Positions 7,892 through 16,544 of a stretch of 33,317 nucleotides of DNA are shown piece after piece; within the stretch, counting starts at the first letter, position 1; every line of letters starts with the position of its first letter. The stretch is from positions 1-33,317 of the forward strand of contig JAAYBI010000052.1 of NCBI GenBank assembly GCA_012718915.1, read 5' to 3'. Below the pieces are notes generated by a model, which saw nothing but the letters and a program-made list of their open reading frames with translations, had not been told where the DNA came from and did no database searches. The position numbers and the translations under genes were made by a program. The stretch comes from Clostridiaceae bacterium (GTDB lineage: Bacteria > Bacillota > Clostridia > Saccharofermentanales > Saccharofermentanaceae).

Positions 7892-9430
7892 ATGATGGCG
7901 AAAACTCGGCTCGACGGCATTTTTTCTTCGGGCATGGTTCTCCAAAGAGACGTTGAAAACATTATCTCGGGATATGAGGCGATCCGGGAGAAGGTAAGCA
8001 TTCGAATTGAAAACGAGGAGATCGTCGCTTCGGTTGACGACGGCAGATTTTCGGCAACGATTCCTGCTCATGCTGCGGCTTGCGGACTGACGATCGAGAT
8101 TCAAGGGAGCAGCAGGATTCTTCTTGAGGATGTATGTTTTGGTGATGTCTTTATGCTTAGTGGTCAATCGAATATGGAGCTTCCGGCAGAACGGGTCTTA
8201 GATAATTCTGAAGAAGTGATATCGCAAATCAATCTTCCTCAGATTCGACAGTTCCGGATGGTGCCTCAATACGAGTTCGACCGATCTAAAGCATGTGAAT
8301 TGGCAAAGGCTCCGTGGACCAAGGCAATACCCGGTGAAATTATGCAAATGAGCGCTGCGGGTTTGTTTTTCGCAAGAGAAATTCATGCCGAAAAGGGCGT
8401 TCCGATAGGTTTAATCCTGAATGCACAAGGTGGCTCTTCTGTTGAGGCTTGGATGCCGATGACCTTGTTGGATCGATGGGGAGACTATTCTTCTGAGCCA
8501 CGGCGTTTTGCGCCTCCGGGGGCACTGAATAAGTTTATTGAAGATCGGGAAGAGGCGATTCGCACGTGGTATCGACGCAATGAAACCGAGGGAAATGATG
8601 CTTTAGCTAAAGCGATTCCGATCGGTGCCGAGAACATAGAGATTCCGACGATGTATCCCAAAGAAGAGGGGAAGACCTTTTCGGGAAGTGTTTGGTTCTA
8701 TAAGGAGATCGAGATAGATGACGAGCCTTCGGGACCGGCGATGTTATATGTCGGTGAGTTGATTGATTCGGATCGGACATATATCAATGGTATTAAGGTC
8801 GGAGAGACCGCTTATCGATATCCGCCGAGGCGATATCCGTTAGATTCATCCATCCTTCGAAAAGGCAAGAATCTGGTTGCGGTTCGCCTTGTGATCGAAG
8901 GCGGTCGCGGTTCTTTTATTTTTGATCATCCGTATTATCTGTCTTACGGCAACCATAAAATGGACCTTACAGGGATATGGAGTCATTATGTCGAAAAGGA
9001 AACCGCGCCTTGTGATGTGCCGGGATTTCTGTCGCAACAGATACCGACCGGACTATTTCACGCCTGTATCGAGACGCTGCGTGATGTGAAGGTCAAGGGT
9101 GTCCTCTGGTATCAAGGCGAGTCGAATACCGGGAACGCGAATCATTACGCGGAGATGTTTACATCGATGATGCGTGTCTGGCGCGAGACGATGGGGCAGA
9201 GATTGCCGATTATTACGACGGTATTGGCGGACTACGCGGATCCCCTGAACGGTGTCTCCTCGGATTGGGGTGAAATACAAAGAATCCAAAGAGATATTCC
9301 GAGCATCGTGCAAGACTGCGCAGTTGTTTCTGCTCAGGACCTGGGTGCGCCTTATGAATTACACCCACAGGATAAAGAAACGCTGGGGAGGCGATATGCG
9401 CAAGCCGCAAAGACTCTGTTTTATTCGTAA
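7892..9430 (+). CDS. SGNH-type carbohydrate esterase (sialate O-acetylesterase / acetylxylan esterase-like)
   Basis: Predicted to remove O-acetyl groups from oligosaccharides. The 512-aa protein has the nucleophile block GQSNME (Ser93 in residues 91-96), GVLWYQGESN (403-412) and a C-terminal DLGAPYELHPQDK block supplying the Asp/His region (His491). Between about 255 and 345 lies an inserted beta-sandwich resembling the GH2 sugar-binding jelly roll (VWFYKEIEI, TYINGIKVGETAYRYPPRRY), as in other members of this family. There is no signal peptide, so it acts in the cytoplasm on imported oligomers. I start at 7892 because GAAGGA lies 11 bases upstream; the frame is open from 7817 without a ribosome binding site. 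In this locus acetylated glucuronoxylan fragments are the likely substrate, but sialate or other acetyl-sugars cannot be excluded. Confidence 0.86.
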   Translation: MMAKTRLDGIFSSGMVLQRDVENIISGYEAIREKVSIRIENEEIVASVDDGRFSATIPAHAAACGLTIEIQGSSRILLEDVCFGDVFMLSGQSNMELPAERVLDNSEEVISQINLPQIRQFRMVPQYEFDRSKACELAKAPWTKAIPGEIMQMSAAGLFFAREIHAEKGVPIGLILNAQGGSSVEAWMPMTLLDRWGDYSSEPRRFAPPGALNKFIEDREEAIRTWYRRNETEGNDALAKAIPIGAENIEIPTMYPKEEGKTFSGSVWFYKEIEIDDEPSGPAMLYVGELIDSDRTYINGIKVGETAYRYPPRRYPLDSSILRKGKNLVAVRLVIEGGRGSFIFDHPYYLSYGNHKMDLTGIWSHYVEKETAPCDVPGFLSQQIPTGLFHACIETLRDVKVKGVLWYQGESNTGNANHYAEMFTSMMRVWRETMGQRLPIITTVLADYADPLNGVSSDWGEIQRIQRDIPSIVQDCAVVSAQDLGAPYELHPQDKETLGRRYAQAAKTLFYS

Positions 9431-9452
9431 ATGAGCAATCCTTCAATTTTCG

Positions 9453-9478
9453 AGCACCCGGAAACGGGTGCTTTTTTT
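9453..9478 (+). terminator. rho-independent terminator after esterase gene
   Basis: AGCACCCG-GAAA-CGGGTGCT forms a perfect eight-pair GC-rich stem with a GAAA tetraloop, running straight into seven T residues. It lies 22 bases past the esterase stop codon and separates it from the importer operon. Confidence 0.95.
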
Positions 9479-9521
9479 GTGCACTTTGTATACATATCTC
9501 TCAAAAACCGCTTCGATAGCA

Positions 9522-9578
9522 TTGACAGAGCACAGAAACGGTGATAGTCTGTTTGTAATAGTCAACTAGCATGCAAGT
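9522..9578 (+). promoter_or_regulatory. importer operon promoter with degenerate CTAG operator
   Basis: A perfect -35 TTGACA (9522-9527) is followed at 17 bases by TAGTCT (9545-9550), a weak -10. Around the expected start point lies ACTAGCATGCAAGT (9565-9578), a palindrome apart from one mirror pair. It resembles the CTAG-N4-CTAG sites but has CAAG in the right half. A regulator here would block initiation or early elongation. About 90 bases of leader then precede the first permease gene. Confidence 0.55.
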
Positions 9579-9647
9579 GTGGAAGAAGTCTAGAGGGCAA
9601 ATAATTCAATTTCAGACAGCATAGAGTCGGAACGGTGGTATGGGGTT

Positions 9648-10643
9648 ATGAGTGAATTAACAGATAAGTCTGCAGTTCGAGCGAGTCAGAAGCTCGCCGA
9701 TGCGGATAAATCTAAGGAAATCGTGGTTCGACGCAGGAATCCGCTCAAGAAACATATTAAGCTCAATTGGCAACTCTATGCCATGATGGCAATCCCGCTG
9801 ATTTACTATGTTGTTTTTCGGTATATACCCATGGCAGGAAATATTATCGCTTTCCGTCGCTATCGCGCCGGCAGCAGTGTTCTCGGTGATGAGTGGAGCG
9901 GATTGAAATACTTCAATCAATTTATTAATCAGGCGAGTTTTCGGCGCGTATTCAAAAATACTCTCTGGCTTAACGTATCCTATCTCGCTTTTCGTTTTCC
10001 GATGACATTGGCCTTTGCGCTGTTGCTCAACGAACTTCGCAACATTCGTTGGAAAAAATTCGTTCAGACGGTCTCCTATCTGCCTCACTTCATCTCCGTC
10101 GTCTTGGTCGCCGGTATGATTCGAGAGTTGGTCTCCGCGAGCGGACCGATCAATAATCTTCTTGAAAGCCTAGGCATGGCGAGGGTCTTATTTCTATCAG
10201 AAAGCAAATGGTTTACGACGATTTTCGTCACATCCGGTTTATGGCAGAGTTTGGGCTGGGGTACGATTCTCTACTTAGCGGCGATGGCTAACATTAATCC
10301 AAATCTGTATGAAGCGGCTGAGGTAGACGGCGCCGGACATTTCAGACGCGTCCTTCACGTTACGATTCCGTCGATAATGCCTACGATAGCGACCTTGTTG
10401 ATATTGGACTTCGGTAGTCTGGTCGGATCCGGTGCTTCTTTCGAAAAGGTATATCTGATTTACAACCCCATGATTTACGAAAAGGCAGATATCATCTCAA
10501 CATTTGTATTCCGCATGGGTCTTGGCAGCGGCAGCTATTCTTACGCAACCGCCATTGGTCTGTTCGAAGGCGTTATTAACCTGGTGTTACTTTCAGTTGC
10601 TAATTTTACGGCGAAGAAAGTCGTAGGTAACGGACTATGGTAA
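9648..10643 (+). CDS. sugar ABC transporter permease, LplB-like
   Basis: First of two membrane subunits of a CUT1-type importer for oligosaccharides. The 331-aa protein has about six membrane segments after a 40-residue charged N-terminus. The cytoplasmic EAA loop that contacts the ATPase is YEAAEVDGAGHFRRVLHVTIP (from residue 221). The segment IPLIYYVVFRYIPMAGNIIAFRRY is typical of the polysaccharide (LplB/YtcP) subgroup, here with a few residues changed. The ribosome binding site before ATG 9648 is weak (GGGG close to the start). It overlaps or abuts the second permease and is followed by the receptor gene. No ATPase is encoded nearby; relatives share one MsmX/UgpC-type ATPase among several importers. 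Confidence 0.92.
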   Translation: MSELTDKSAVRASQKLADADKSKEIVVRRRNPLKKHIKLNWQLYAMMAIPLIYYVVFRYIPMAGNIIAFRRYRAGSSVLGDEWSGLKYFNQFINQASFRRVFKNTLWLNVSYLAFRFPMTLAFALLLNELRNIRWKKFVQTVSYLPHFISVVLVAGMIRELVSASGPINNLLESLGMARVLFLSESKWFTTIFVTSGLWQSLGWGTILYLAAMANINPNLYEAAEVDGAGHFRRVLHVTIPSIMPTIATLLILDFGSLVGSGASFEKVYLIYNPMIYEKADIISTFVFRMGLGSGSYSYATAIGLFEGVINLVLLSVANFTAKKVVGNGLW

Positions 10644-10657
10644 AGGGCGGCGACAAT

Positions 10658-11701
10658 ATGAAGAATATATCCGATCAAGAATTACTCGAAAAGTCTGAGC
10701 TTCATAAGAAAGCCGCTGAAAGTCGCGAGAGTGCCCGGCGCTATCAAGAGAAGTTCATCGGCAAAACGATGGTCCCGGAATTTCAAGCGGATGGACAAAA
10801 ACTAAAGACGGCAAATGAGTTAGTTATTCGGCGATCTACAAAAAAAGAGTCTGTCGGGTATCGCGTATTTGTGGTCTTCAATAATATCCTGATGCTGATG
10901 ATTTCCCTTGCAACGCTATATCCATTTATTTATCTCGTTGCACAGTCCTTTTCGTCGGAAGCAGCAATCATACAGAATAAGGTTTCGATTATTCCGGTCG
11001 GATTTAATATCACTACTTATATATCGGTTCTCAGTAAAGGCGATTTTCTAAACTATTACAAAAATACAATTGTTTATGCGATTATCGGTACCGTACTTTC
11101 TCTGATTTTTACGTCCTGTCTCGCATACCCATTATCAAAGCCGCTAAAAGCAAACAAGTTTCTGACACCGTTTGTCATTTTTACGATGTATTTTGGTGGC
11201 GGATTAATTCCGAACTATGTTTGGATTACCCGTCTTGGACTTAAGGGTTCTATGTGGGGATTCCTGCTCCCGATGATGATTGGCACGTTCTATGTCTTGT
11301 TAATGAAATCGTTTTTTACCAACACGCCTAAAGAGCTTGAAGAAGCCGGGGAGCTCGACGGACTATCCAAGATCGGCATATTTGTTCGGATTGTCTTGCC
11401 GCTTTCAAAGCCGATCGTGGCAACAATGACGCTGTTCTATGCGGTTCTTTATTGGAACCATTGGTTCAACGCATTTCTCTATCTCAGAAAACCGCAATGG
11501 CCCGTCGCGTATTACCTGAAGACCATCATAACCGGTGCATCCTCGGCGGAGCCCGGTGAGGTAACGGCAGAAAAGATGCAGATTGCGTCGAACGTCAAGT
11601 CTTGCGCCATGGTGCTCATGGTTCTTCCGATTATTTGTGTCTATCCGATTGTTCAAAGATATTACGTCCAAGGCATGATGTTGGGCGGCGTTAAGGAATA
11701 A
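10658..11701 (+). CDS. sugar ABC transporter permease, YtcP/LplC-like
   Basis: Second membrane subunit of the importer. Six hydrophobic segments and the EAA loop (LEEAGELDGLSKIGIFVRIV, residues 227-246) identify it, together with LATLYPFIYLVAQSFSS and the terminal FVQ-like tail YYVQGMMLGGVKE of the subgroup. I prefer the ATG at 10658, which has AAGGGCGG upstream, giving 347 aa; an in-frame ATG at 10637 overlaps the first permease and would add seven residues. Before the first membrane segment there are about 70 mostly charged residues, longer than the short tail usual in this family. The substrate is inferred from the neighbours to be (methyl)glucuronosylated xylo-oligosaccharides. Confidence 0.92.
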   Translation: MKNISDQELLEKSELHKKAAESRESARRYQEKFIGKTMVPEFQADGQKLKTANELVIRRSTKKESVGYRVFVVFNNILMLMISLATLYPFIYLVAQSFSSEAAIIQNKVSIIPVGFNITTYISVLSKGDFLNYYKNTIVYAIIGTVLSLIFTSCLAYPLSKPLKANKFLTPFVIFTMYFGGGLIPNYVWITRLGLKGSMWGFLLPMMIGTFYVLLMKSFFTNTPKELEEAGELDGLSKIGIFVRIVLPLSKPIVATMTLFYAVLYWNHWFNAFLYLRKPQWPVAYYLKTIITGASSAEPGEVTAEKMQIASNVKSCAMVLMVLPIICVYPIVQRYYVQGMMLGGVKE

Positions 11702-11791
11702 GCCGCTTTGAAAACGAATGTTGTCGGCACCGCATCGACAGGGTATGCGAACCGATACAGATAAAGCAAGAAAATTCAGGAGGTTAAAGTA
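11702..11791 (+). other. short leader before receptor gene
   Basis: A 90-base gap within the importer operon. It holds a small TGTCG/CGACA stem and an excellent AGGAGG ribosome binding site before the receptor gene. Such gaps often raise receptor expression over that of the permeases. TTGAAAACGAATGTT (11708-11722) resembles a catabolite-responsive element with one mismatch; I do not claim it as a site. Confidence 0.35.
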
Positions 11792-13534
11792 ATGGCAAAG
11801 AAATTGTTAAGTGTTTGCCTTGCTGCTATGATGCTGCTCGGTATCGCAGCTTGCGGCAAAACGGAAGAGACATCCGGCGCAACCACGACTCAGAAAGGTG
11901 AAACCACAACTGCAACAACCACCGAAGCACCAGTTGATCTTCCTTACGAGTTTGGCCTAGGCACAACTTTTCGTGCGGATGAATTAACAACGTATTCCAT
12001 GTTCTTCAGCGATGCCAGCTGGTATCCGATGGTTGATACATGGAAGACCGAGGGTGTCTTCAAGAAGATTGAAGAGATGACCAACATTAAGCTGGACATC
12101 ACTTCTTATGACAGTGGTGATTACAATCAGAATATCGGTTTGGATATCAATGCCGGTAATTCCGCTTACATCATCCCGAAGGTTTATGAAGAAGGCCAAT
12201 ATGTTGACGGCGGCGCAGTGGTAGCAGTATCGGATTATACACAATATATGCCGAACTACATGGACTTCGTCGAGACTTATCAAATGCAGCCGGAGCTCGA
12301 TACCATCACCCGTGCAGACGGAAAATACTATCGTTTGCCCGGTATGCTTGAGTCTCCTCTACAGGATTACACTATTTTGATCCGTGACGATATTTTCAAA
12401 GCCGCAGGCTATGATGTGTCTACCATGGAGAAGGATTGGACATGGGATGATCTTTGCGACGTATTAGTCGGCGTAAAGGCCTACATGGTTCAAGAAGGAA
12501 TGTGCAGTGAAAGTGATTATATCTGGTCTGACTTGTGGGCGGGCGTTGAGTCCGGACAAGGCAAGGGCGGAAACATCTTAAAGCTGATCGGATCTTCCTA
12601 CGGTGTACCTGCCGGATGGGCAGTCGAAGACGGCATGAAGTTCAACCAAGAGACCGGTGAATGGTATTTCGCTCCGATTACCGATGATTATAAAGAATTT
12701 GTCACGGTTGCAAATCGCTTTGTGAAGGAAGGCATCCTGGATCCGGAAACCTTTACTCAGGATGACACCACCGCAACAAATAAGTTCTATAACGGAGAGA
12801 CCGTTATTATCAGCGTTAACAGAGGACAATATGCGACGTTCAACCAAGGACTCCAAGAGGTTCAGGGCGAAGGTAACTTCTCCACATATATCTGCGTATA
12901 CCCCCGCGGAAATAATAACTTCATCGCTGAGAGCACGCGTCTTGAAAACGGCGTCATGATTTCTAAGAAGGCGTTGGATGAGCTCGGAGAAGAAGGATTC
13001 ATTCAGATGATTCGCTTCGTTGACTGGCTGTTCTACTCCCCGGAAGCTTACACGCTTATCAAATGGGGCGTCGAAGGCGAAACCTTTGAATTTGTGACCG
13101 ATCCGGACACCGGATTGGAAGTCAAGCAACTCCTGCCCGGCTTCAAGTGCAGCGGACTGGGTATCAGCGGTGCTGAAGAAGATATCGACATTCGTCTCCA
13201 ATGGGGATATGCCGGCGGTAACTTCTGGTACGGAGGTACAGTTGCAGAGATGAGCGATAACTTCGTTCCTGCAGTACAGGATTACTATGCGCGCTTAGGC
13301 GAGTATCGCGAACTTGGCCCGACACGTCCCGGTCTGAAGGCCAGTGAGGATCAGAATGAAATGATCAATCTGATTAAGACCCCTCTGATTGACAATGTCA
13401 ACTCCTGGACGCTCGGATTTGTTACCGGTCAAAAAGATATCGCAACCGAGTGGGATGCGTTCGTCGCTTCCTGCCAGGGTCTGGATTCTGAGACCATGGA
13501 AACCATGTACAATGAGATCTACGCGGAGAGCTAA
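11792..13534 (+). CDS. extracellular sugar-binding lipoprotein, LplA-like
   Basis: Receptor of the importer, anchored outside the membrane by lipid. The signal peptide MAKKLLSVCLAAMMLLGIAAC ends in a lipobox with Cys21, followed by a Thr/Ser/Glu-rich linker (about residues 22-48) and a large solute-binding domain; 580 aa is typical of the LplA group, which is longer than ordinary maltose-type receptors. Blocks such as YRLPGMLESPLQDYTILIRDDIF and WTWDDLCDVL belong to that group. AGGAGG stands eight bases before the ATG. A terminator-like hairpin follows. The ligand is inferred, not seen: decorated xylo-oligosaccharides or aldouronic acids. Confidence 0.93.
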   Translation: MAKKLLSVCLAAMMLLGIAACGKTEETSGATTTQKGETTTATTTEAPVDLPYEFGLGTTFRADELTTYSMFFSDASWYPMVDTWKTEGVFKKIEEMTNIKLDITSYDSGDYNQNIGLDINAGNSAYIIPKVYEEGQYVDGGAVVAVSDYTQYMPNYMDFVETYQMQPELDTITRADGKYYRLPGMLESPLQDYTILIRDDIFKAAGYDVSTMEKDWTWDDLCDVLVGVKAYMVQEGMCSESDYIWSDLWAGVESGQGKGGNILKLIGSSYGVPAGWAVEDGMKFNQETGEWYFAPITDDYKEFVTVANRFVKEGILDPETFTQDDTTATNKFYNGETVIISVNRGQYATFNQGLQEVQGEGNFSTYICVYPRGNNNFIAESTRLENGVMISKKALDELGEEGFIQMIRFVDWLFYSPEAYTLIKWGVEGETFEFVTDPDTGLEVKQLLPGFKCSGLGISGAEEDIDIRLQWGYAGGNFWYGGTVAEMSDNFVPAVQDYYARLGEYRELGPTRPGLKASEDQNEMINLIKTPLIDNVNSWTLGFVTGQKDIATEWDAFVASCQGLDSETMETMYNEIYAES

Positions 13535-13566
13535 GGCTTTCAAGTCGGAACTTTTGATATGATGTC

Positions 13567-13597
13567 AGGGGGCCCTCAGTGATGAGTGGCCCCTTTC
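13567..13597 (+). terminator. terminator-like hairpin between receptor and GH115 genes
   Basis: GGGGGCC-CTCA, loop GTGA, TGAG-TGGCCCC pairs into an 11-pair stem with one bulged base, followed by only TTTCC. It begins about 34 bases past the receptor stop codon. The short T-run suggests partial termination, with some read-through into the alpha-glucuronidase gene. Confidence 0.7.
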
Positions 13598-13688
13598 CAT
13601 ATCACAGGACGGAATTATGGCGTAAAATAAAGCCATCCTTTAATATAACGACCGCAGATTGTTAGTTTTTATGAAACGGGAGATAACT

Positions 13689-16544
13689 ATGTCGGATATA
13701 TGCTTTATAAGAAAAGGTCAGATAGCGGTCATATGTGTTGACCGGGCGCAACGAGGACTGACGCGTGTAGCGAATATGGTCGCAAATGACATAAGAAAGC
13801 GATCCGGCGTTCGTCCTTCGGAGATGCGCGTGTCCGGTGAACCCTGTATTGAAAACGGGGCGAGTGCGAATGCGGATGTTGTTGTATGTGCCGGAATTCT
13901 CGGTCAAGGCGGTGAAGTCGATCGACTGGACCGAGACGGACTAATCGATTCTGCGTTGATTCACAACAATAGAGAGTCTTATATCACAAAGGTGATCAAT
14001 GCCGGTCGTCAAACCATCATTGTTATTGCAGGAAGCGATATTCTGGGTGCGGAATACGGTCTTTTGAGGTTGTCTGAGCTTGCGGGTATTTCGCCATGGC
14101 ACTATTGGGCGGATGTGCCGATCAAGCAGGTTGACGAAATTCATTTTTCGCTCGAAGAACTCGAGTGTGTCTCAAAAGAGCCCGCAGTTAAGCTTCGCGG
14201 CTTTTTCATGAACGATGAGTGGCCGTCTCTGGGCAATTGGGCACACAGTACATTCGGCGGGTTCAACGAGCTCTTTTACGAGAAAGTGTTTGATTTGCTC
14301 CTTCGTTTGCGAGGCAACTTCCTGTGGCCGGCCATGTGGACTGGGGTATTTAGCGAAGATGGGAAAGCGTTTCCGACGGCTTCGGCCGAGATGGCGTCGG
14401 AGCTTGGCATCGTGATGGGGACATCGCACCATGAGCCGCTTTTTCGCGCAGGCGAGGAATTTTCGCATTTGATGACGAGCAGTAATGATGTCGGATATGG
14501 CAAAGATTGGAGCTATCATTCGAATAAAAGGGGCATCTATGAGTTCTGGAACGATGGGGTGAAGCGCAATAAAAACTTCAAGTCGCTGATTACCATGGGG
14601 ATGAGAGGCGAGCGTGACAGTAAGATCCTCGGTGAGAATGCGACACTCGGTGATAATATTCAGTTGCTCAAAGATGCGATTATCGACCAGAAGGAGATTC
14701 TGGAGCGGCACGGACTGAAAGACGCACCGACGGTTTTGGCGCTTTATAAAGAAGTTGAGGATTACTATTACGGTGACAAAGAGACTCAAGGGCTGAAAGA
14801 CACGGATCTATTGGACGATATGATGCTTCTTTTGTCTGACGATAATTTCGGGAATCTGCGTACGGTGCCTTCTTCGCACAATAAGGATCGCAAGGCCGGC
14901 TGGGGGATTTACTATCATTTTGACTATCACGGCGGACCGATTTCTTATGAGTGGGTCAATTCCACTCCGATCAACAAGGCCTGGGAGCAATTAACTACAG
15001 CGTATTCTTATGGAATAAAGGATCTGTGGGTCGTCAATGTCGGAGATCTGAGGCCGGTCGAACTGCCACTATCATACTTCATGAAACTGGCATTTGATTA
15101 TGAGGAAATGTGCATCCCGAACCGAACGTACTCGTTTATGGAAGATTGGGTTCGACAGCAGTTCGGCGCGTACGCGAATTCAGAGATCCGGGCTGAGATC
15201 GTGACTATTCTTGACGAATATACGCGACTTAACGGTGACCGTCGTCCGGAGGCCACGGCGCCGGATACCTTTTCTTTGGCGGAGGACAATGAGGCGTTTC
15301 GAGAGATGGATCGCGCAAAGCTTCTTATCAATCGAGTCGACCGGATTATCCGGGAGATTGCACCGGAGATTAAAGATGCATTTTACGGCTTGGTGGCATT
15401 TCCGGCTTGGGCTTCTGCCAACTTGCGATTGATGATGACTCGCGCAGGTTTATACGAGTATTTCGCATCGATTGGTTCAAGCTATGCCAATACTCTTCGC
15501 GAGGAGATTTTCGAGGGTATCGCACGGGATAAAGAGCTTGTTTTTCGCTATAACGAAGAGATGAGTGGCGGCAAGTGGCGCCATATGATGTCATCGAAGC
15601 ACGTTCATTTTGTGAATTGGAATGAGGAAGGCTCGTCGTATCCGAGTCCGGAAATTTTGGACATACCCGAAAAAGGGCGCTTGGTGGTCGCAATCGGTGA
15701 GACGTTGGAATCGACACAGGATGGGACCCTATATATGCCAAGTATTTCGAATGCTGACGGGCATTCGGGTCGGATTTACGTCATGAATACCGGACGTACT
15801 CCGATTGACTTTGATGTCACGGTGACGGCACCGTGGATTGAGATTCAAAGAACGCAACTGGATGCGGATACTTGTATGCTCGAAGTGTGGTCAGTGGAAG
15901 AAAAAATAGAGGAAGAGCGCGTCGCGTCCATTCACATCACTTCTGCCTCGCAACAAATTCAGGTTCGGGTTCGCACCGAAGCGCTGTCAGGCGCTTCATA
16001 TCCGGCGGGGACTTTTGTAGAAACCCGTGGGCTTATCAGTATGCTCGCCGATGCATATGCTCGCAAAACAGATAGTGCAGAGGCTTCTTGGACGAGAATA
16101 GACGGATACGGAAAATCCGGTGTGTCGATGAAGGTGCTGCCGCATACGTATCGATGTGCTAATCCGGAGGGCGCACCCAGTCTTGAGTACGCCTTCGCGA
16201 TGAGCCATGAAGGCGAGTACACGATTCGGGCTTACATTGCACCGACAAATAACCCGCACAAATACGAGGGGCTCAGATTTGCGCTTCAGGTCGATGCTTC
16301 GGATCCGGAAGTGATAGATACCTTGCCGGAGAACTTCAATGCCGGAGACACCGACGACATGAATTGGTGTCGATATGTCTTGGACAATGGTCGTTATGGT
16401 GAGATGAAGGTAAAATTGTGCGCCGGAGAGCATCGACTGCGATTTATTCACATGGACGCAGGCATCGTACTCCAAAAAATAGAGATTGCGCAAAATCCGT
16501 CCAGGAGTTTTTACGGATATTTACCGACGTATCAAGTGAATTGA
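13689..16544 (+). CDS. GH115 xylan alpha-1,2-glucuronidase
   Basis: Cleaves alpha-1,2-linked (4-O-methyl)glucuronic acid from xylan or xylo-oligosaccharides. The 951-aa protein shows the GH115 core: GFFMNDEWPSLGNW (residues 171-184), LRLRGNFLWPAMWTGVFSEDG (206-226) and GTSHHEP (244-250), followed by the large catalytic barrel and the C-terminal GH115 beta-sandwich domain (from about residue 760). No signal peptide is visible, so it works in the cytoplasm on imported fragments. The ATG at 13689 has GGGAG upstream; in-frame ATGs at 13659 and 13671 do not. It is the probable source of the glucuronate used by the surrounding pathway. I found no CTAG operator directly upstream. The 3' end overlaps the convergent GH2 gene by 13 bases. 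Confidence 0.94.
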   Translation: MSDICFIRKGQIAVICVDRAQRGLTRVANMVANDIRKRSGVRPSEMRVSGEPCIENGASANADVVVCAGILGQGGEVDRLDRDGLIDSALIHNNRESYITKVINAGRQTIIVIAGSDILGAEYGLLRLSELAGISPWHYWADVPIKQVDEIHFSLEELECVSKEPAVKLRGFFMNDEWPSLGNWAHSTFGGFNELFYEKVFDLLLRLRGNFLWPAMWTGVFSEDGKAFPTASAEMASELGIVMGTSHHEPLFRAGEEFSHLMTSSNDVGYGKDWSYHSNKRGIYEFWNDGVKRNKNFKSLITMGMRGERDSKILGENATLGDNIQLLKDAIIDQKEILERHGLKDAPTVLALYKEVEDYYYGDKETQGLKDTDLLDDMMLLLSDDNFGNLRTVPSSHNKDRKAGWGIYYHFDYHGGPISYEWVNSTPINKAWEQLTTAYSYGIKDLWVVNVGDLRPVELPLSYFMKLAFDYEEMCIPNRTYSFMEDWVRQQFGAYANSEIRAEIVTILDEYTRLNGDRRPEATAPDTFSLAEDNEAFREMDRAKLLINRVDRIIREIAPEIKDAFYGLVAFPAWASANLRLMMTRAGLYEYFASIGSSYANTLREEIFEGIARDKELVFRYNEEMSGGKWRHMMSSKHVHFVNWNEEGSSYPSPEILDIPEKGRLVVAIGETLESTQDGTLYMPSISNADGHSGRIYVMNTGRTPIDFDVTVTAPWIEIQRTQLDADTCMLEVWSVEEKIEEERVASIHITSASQQIQVRVRTEALSGASYPAGTFVETRGLISMLADAYARKTDSAEASWTRIDGYGKSGVSMKVLPHTYRCANPEGAPSLEYAFAMSHEGEYTIRAYIAPTNNPHKYEGLRFALQVDASDPEVIDTLPENFNAGDTDDMNWCRYVLDNGRYGEMKVKLCAGEHRLRFIHMDAGIVLQKIEIAQNPSRSFYGYLPTYQVN

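Noticed and set aside
11708-11722. Sequence resembling a CcpA catabolite-responsive element (TTGAAAACGAATGTT)
   Set aside because: One mismatch to a very degenerate consensus and located inside an operon rather than at a promoter.
12578-13201. 207-codon open frame antisense to the sugar-binding lipoprotein
   Set aside because: Fully inside a strongly supported gene, no ribosome binding site, and composition of a mirrored reading frame. Similar long antisense frames over GH115 and GH2 were rejected for the same reason.
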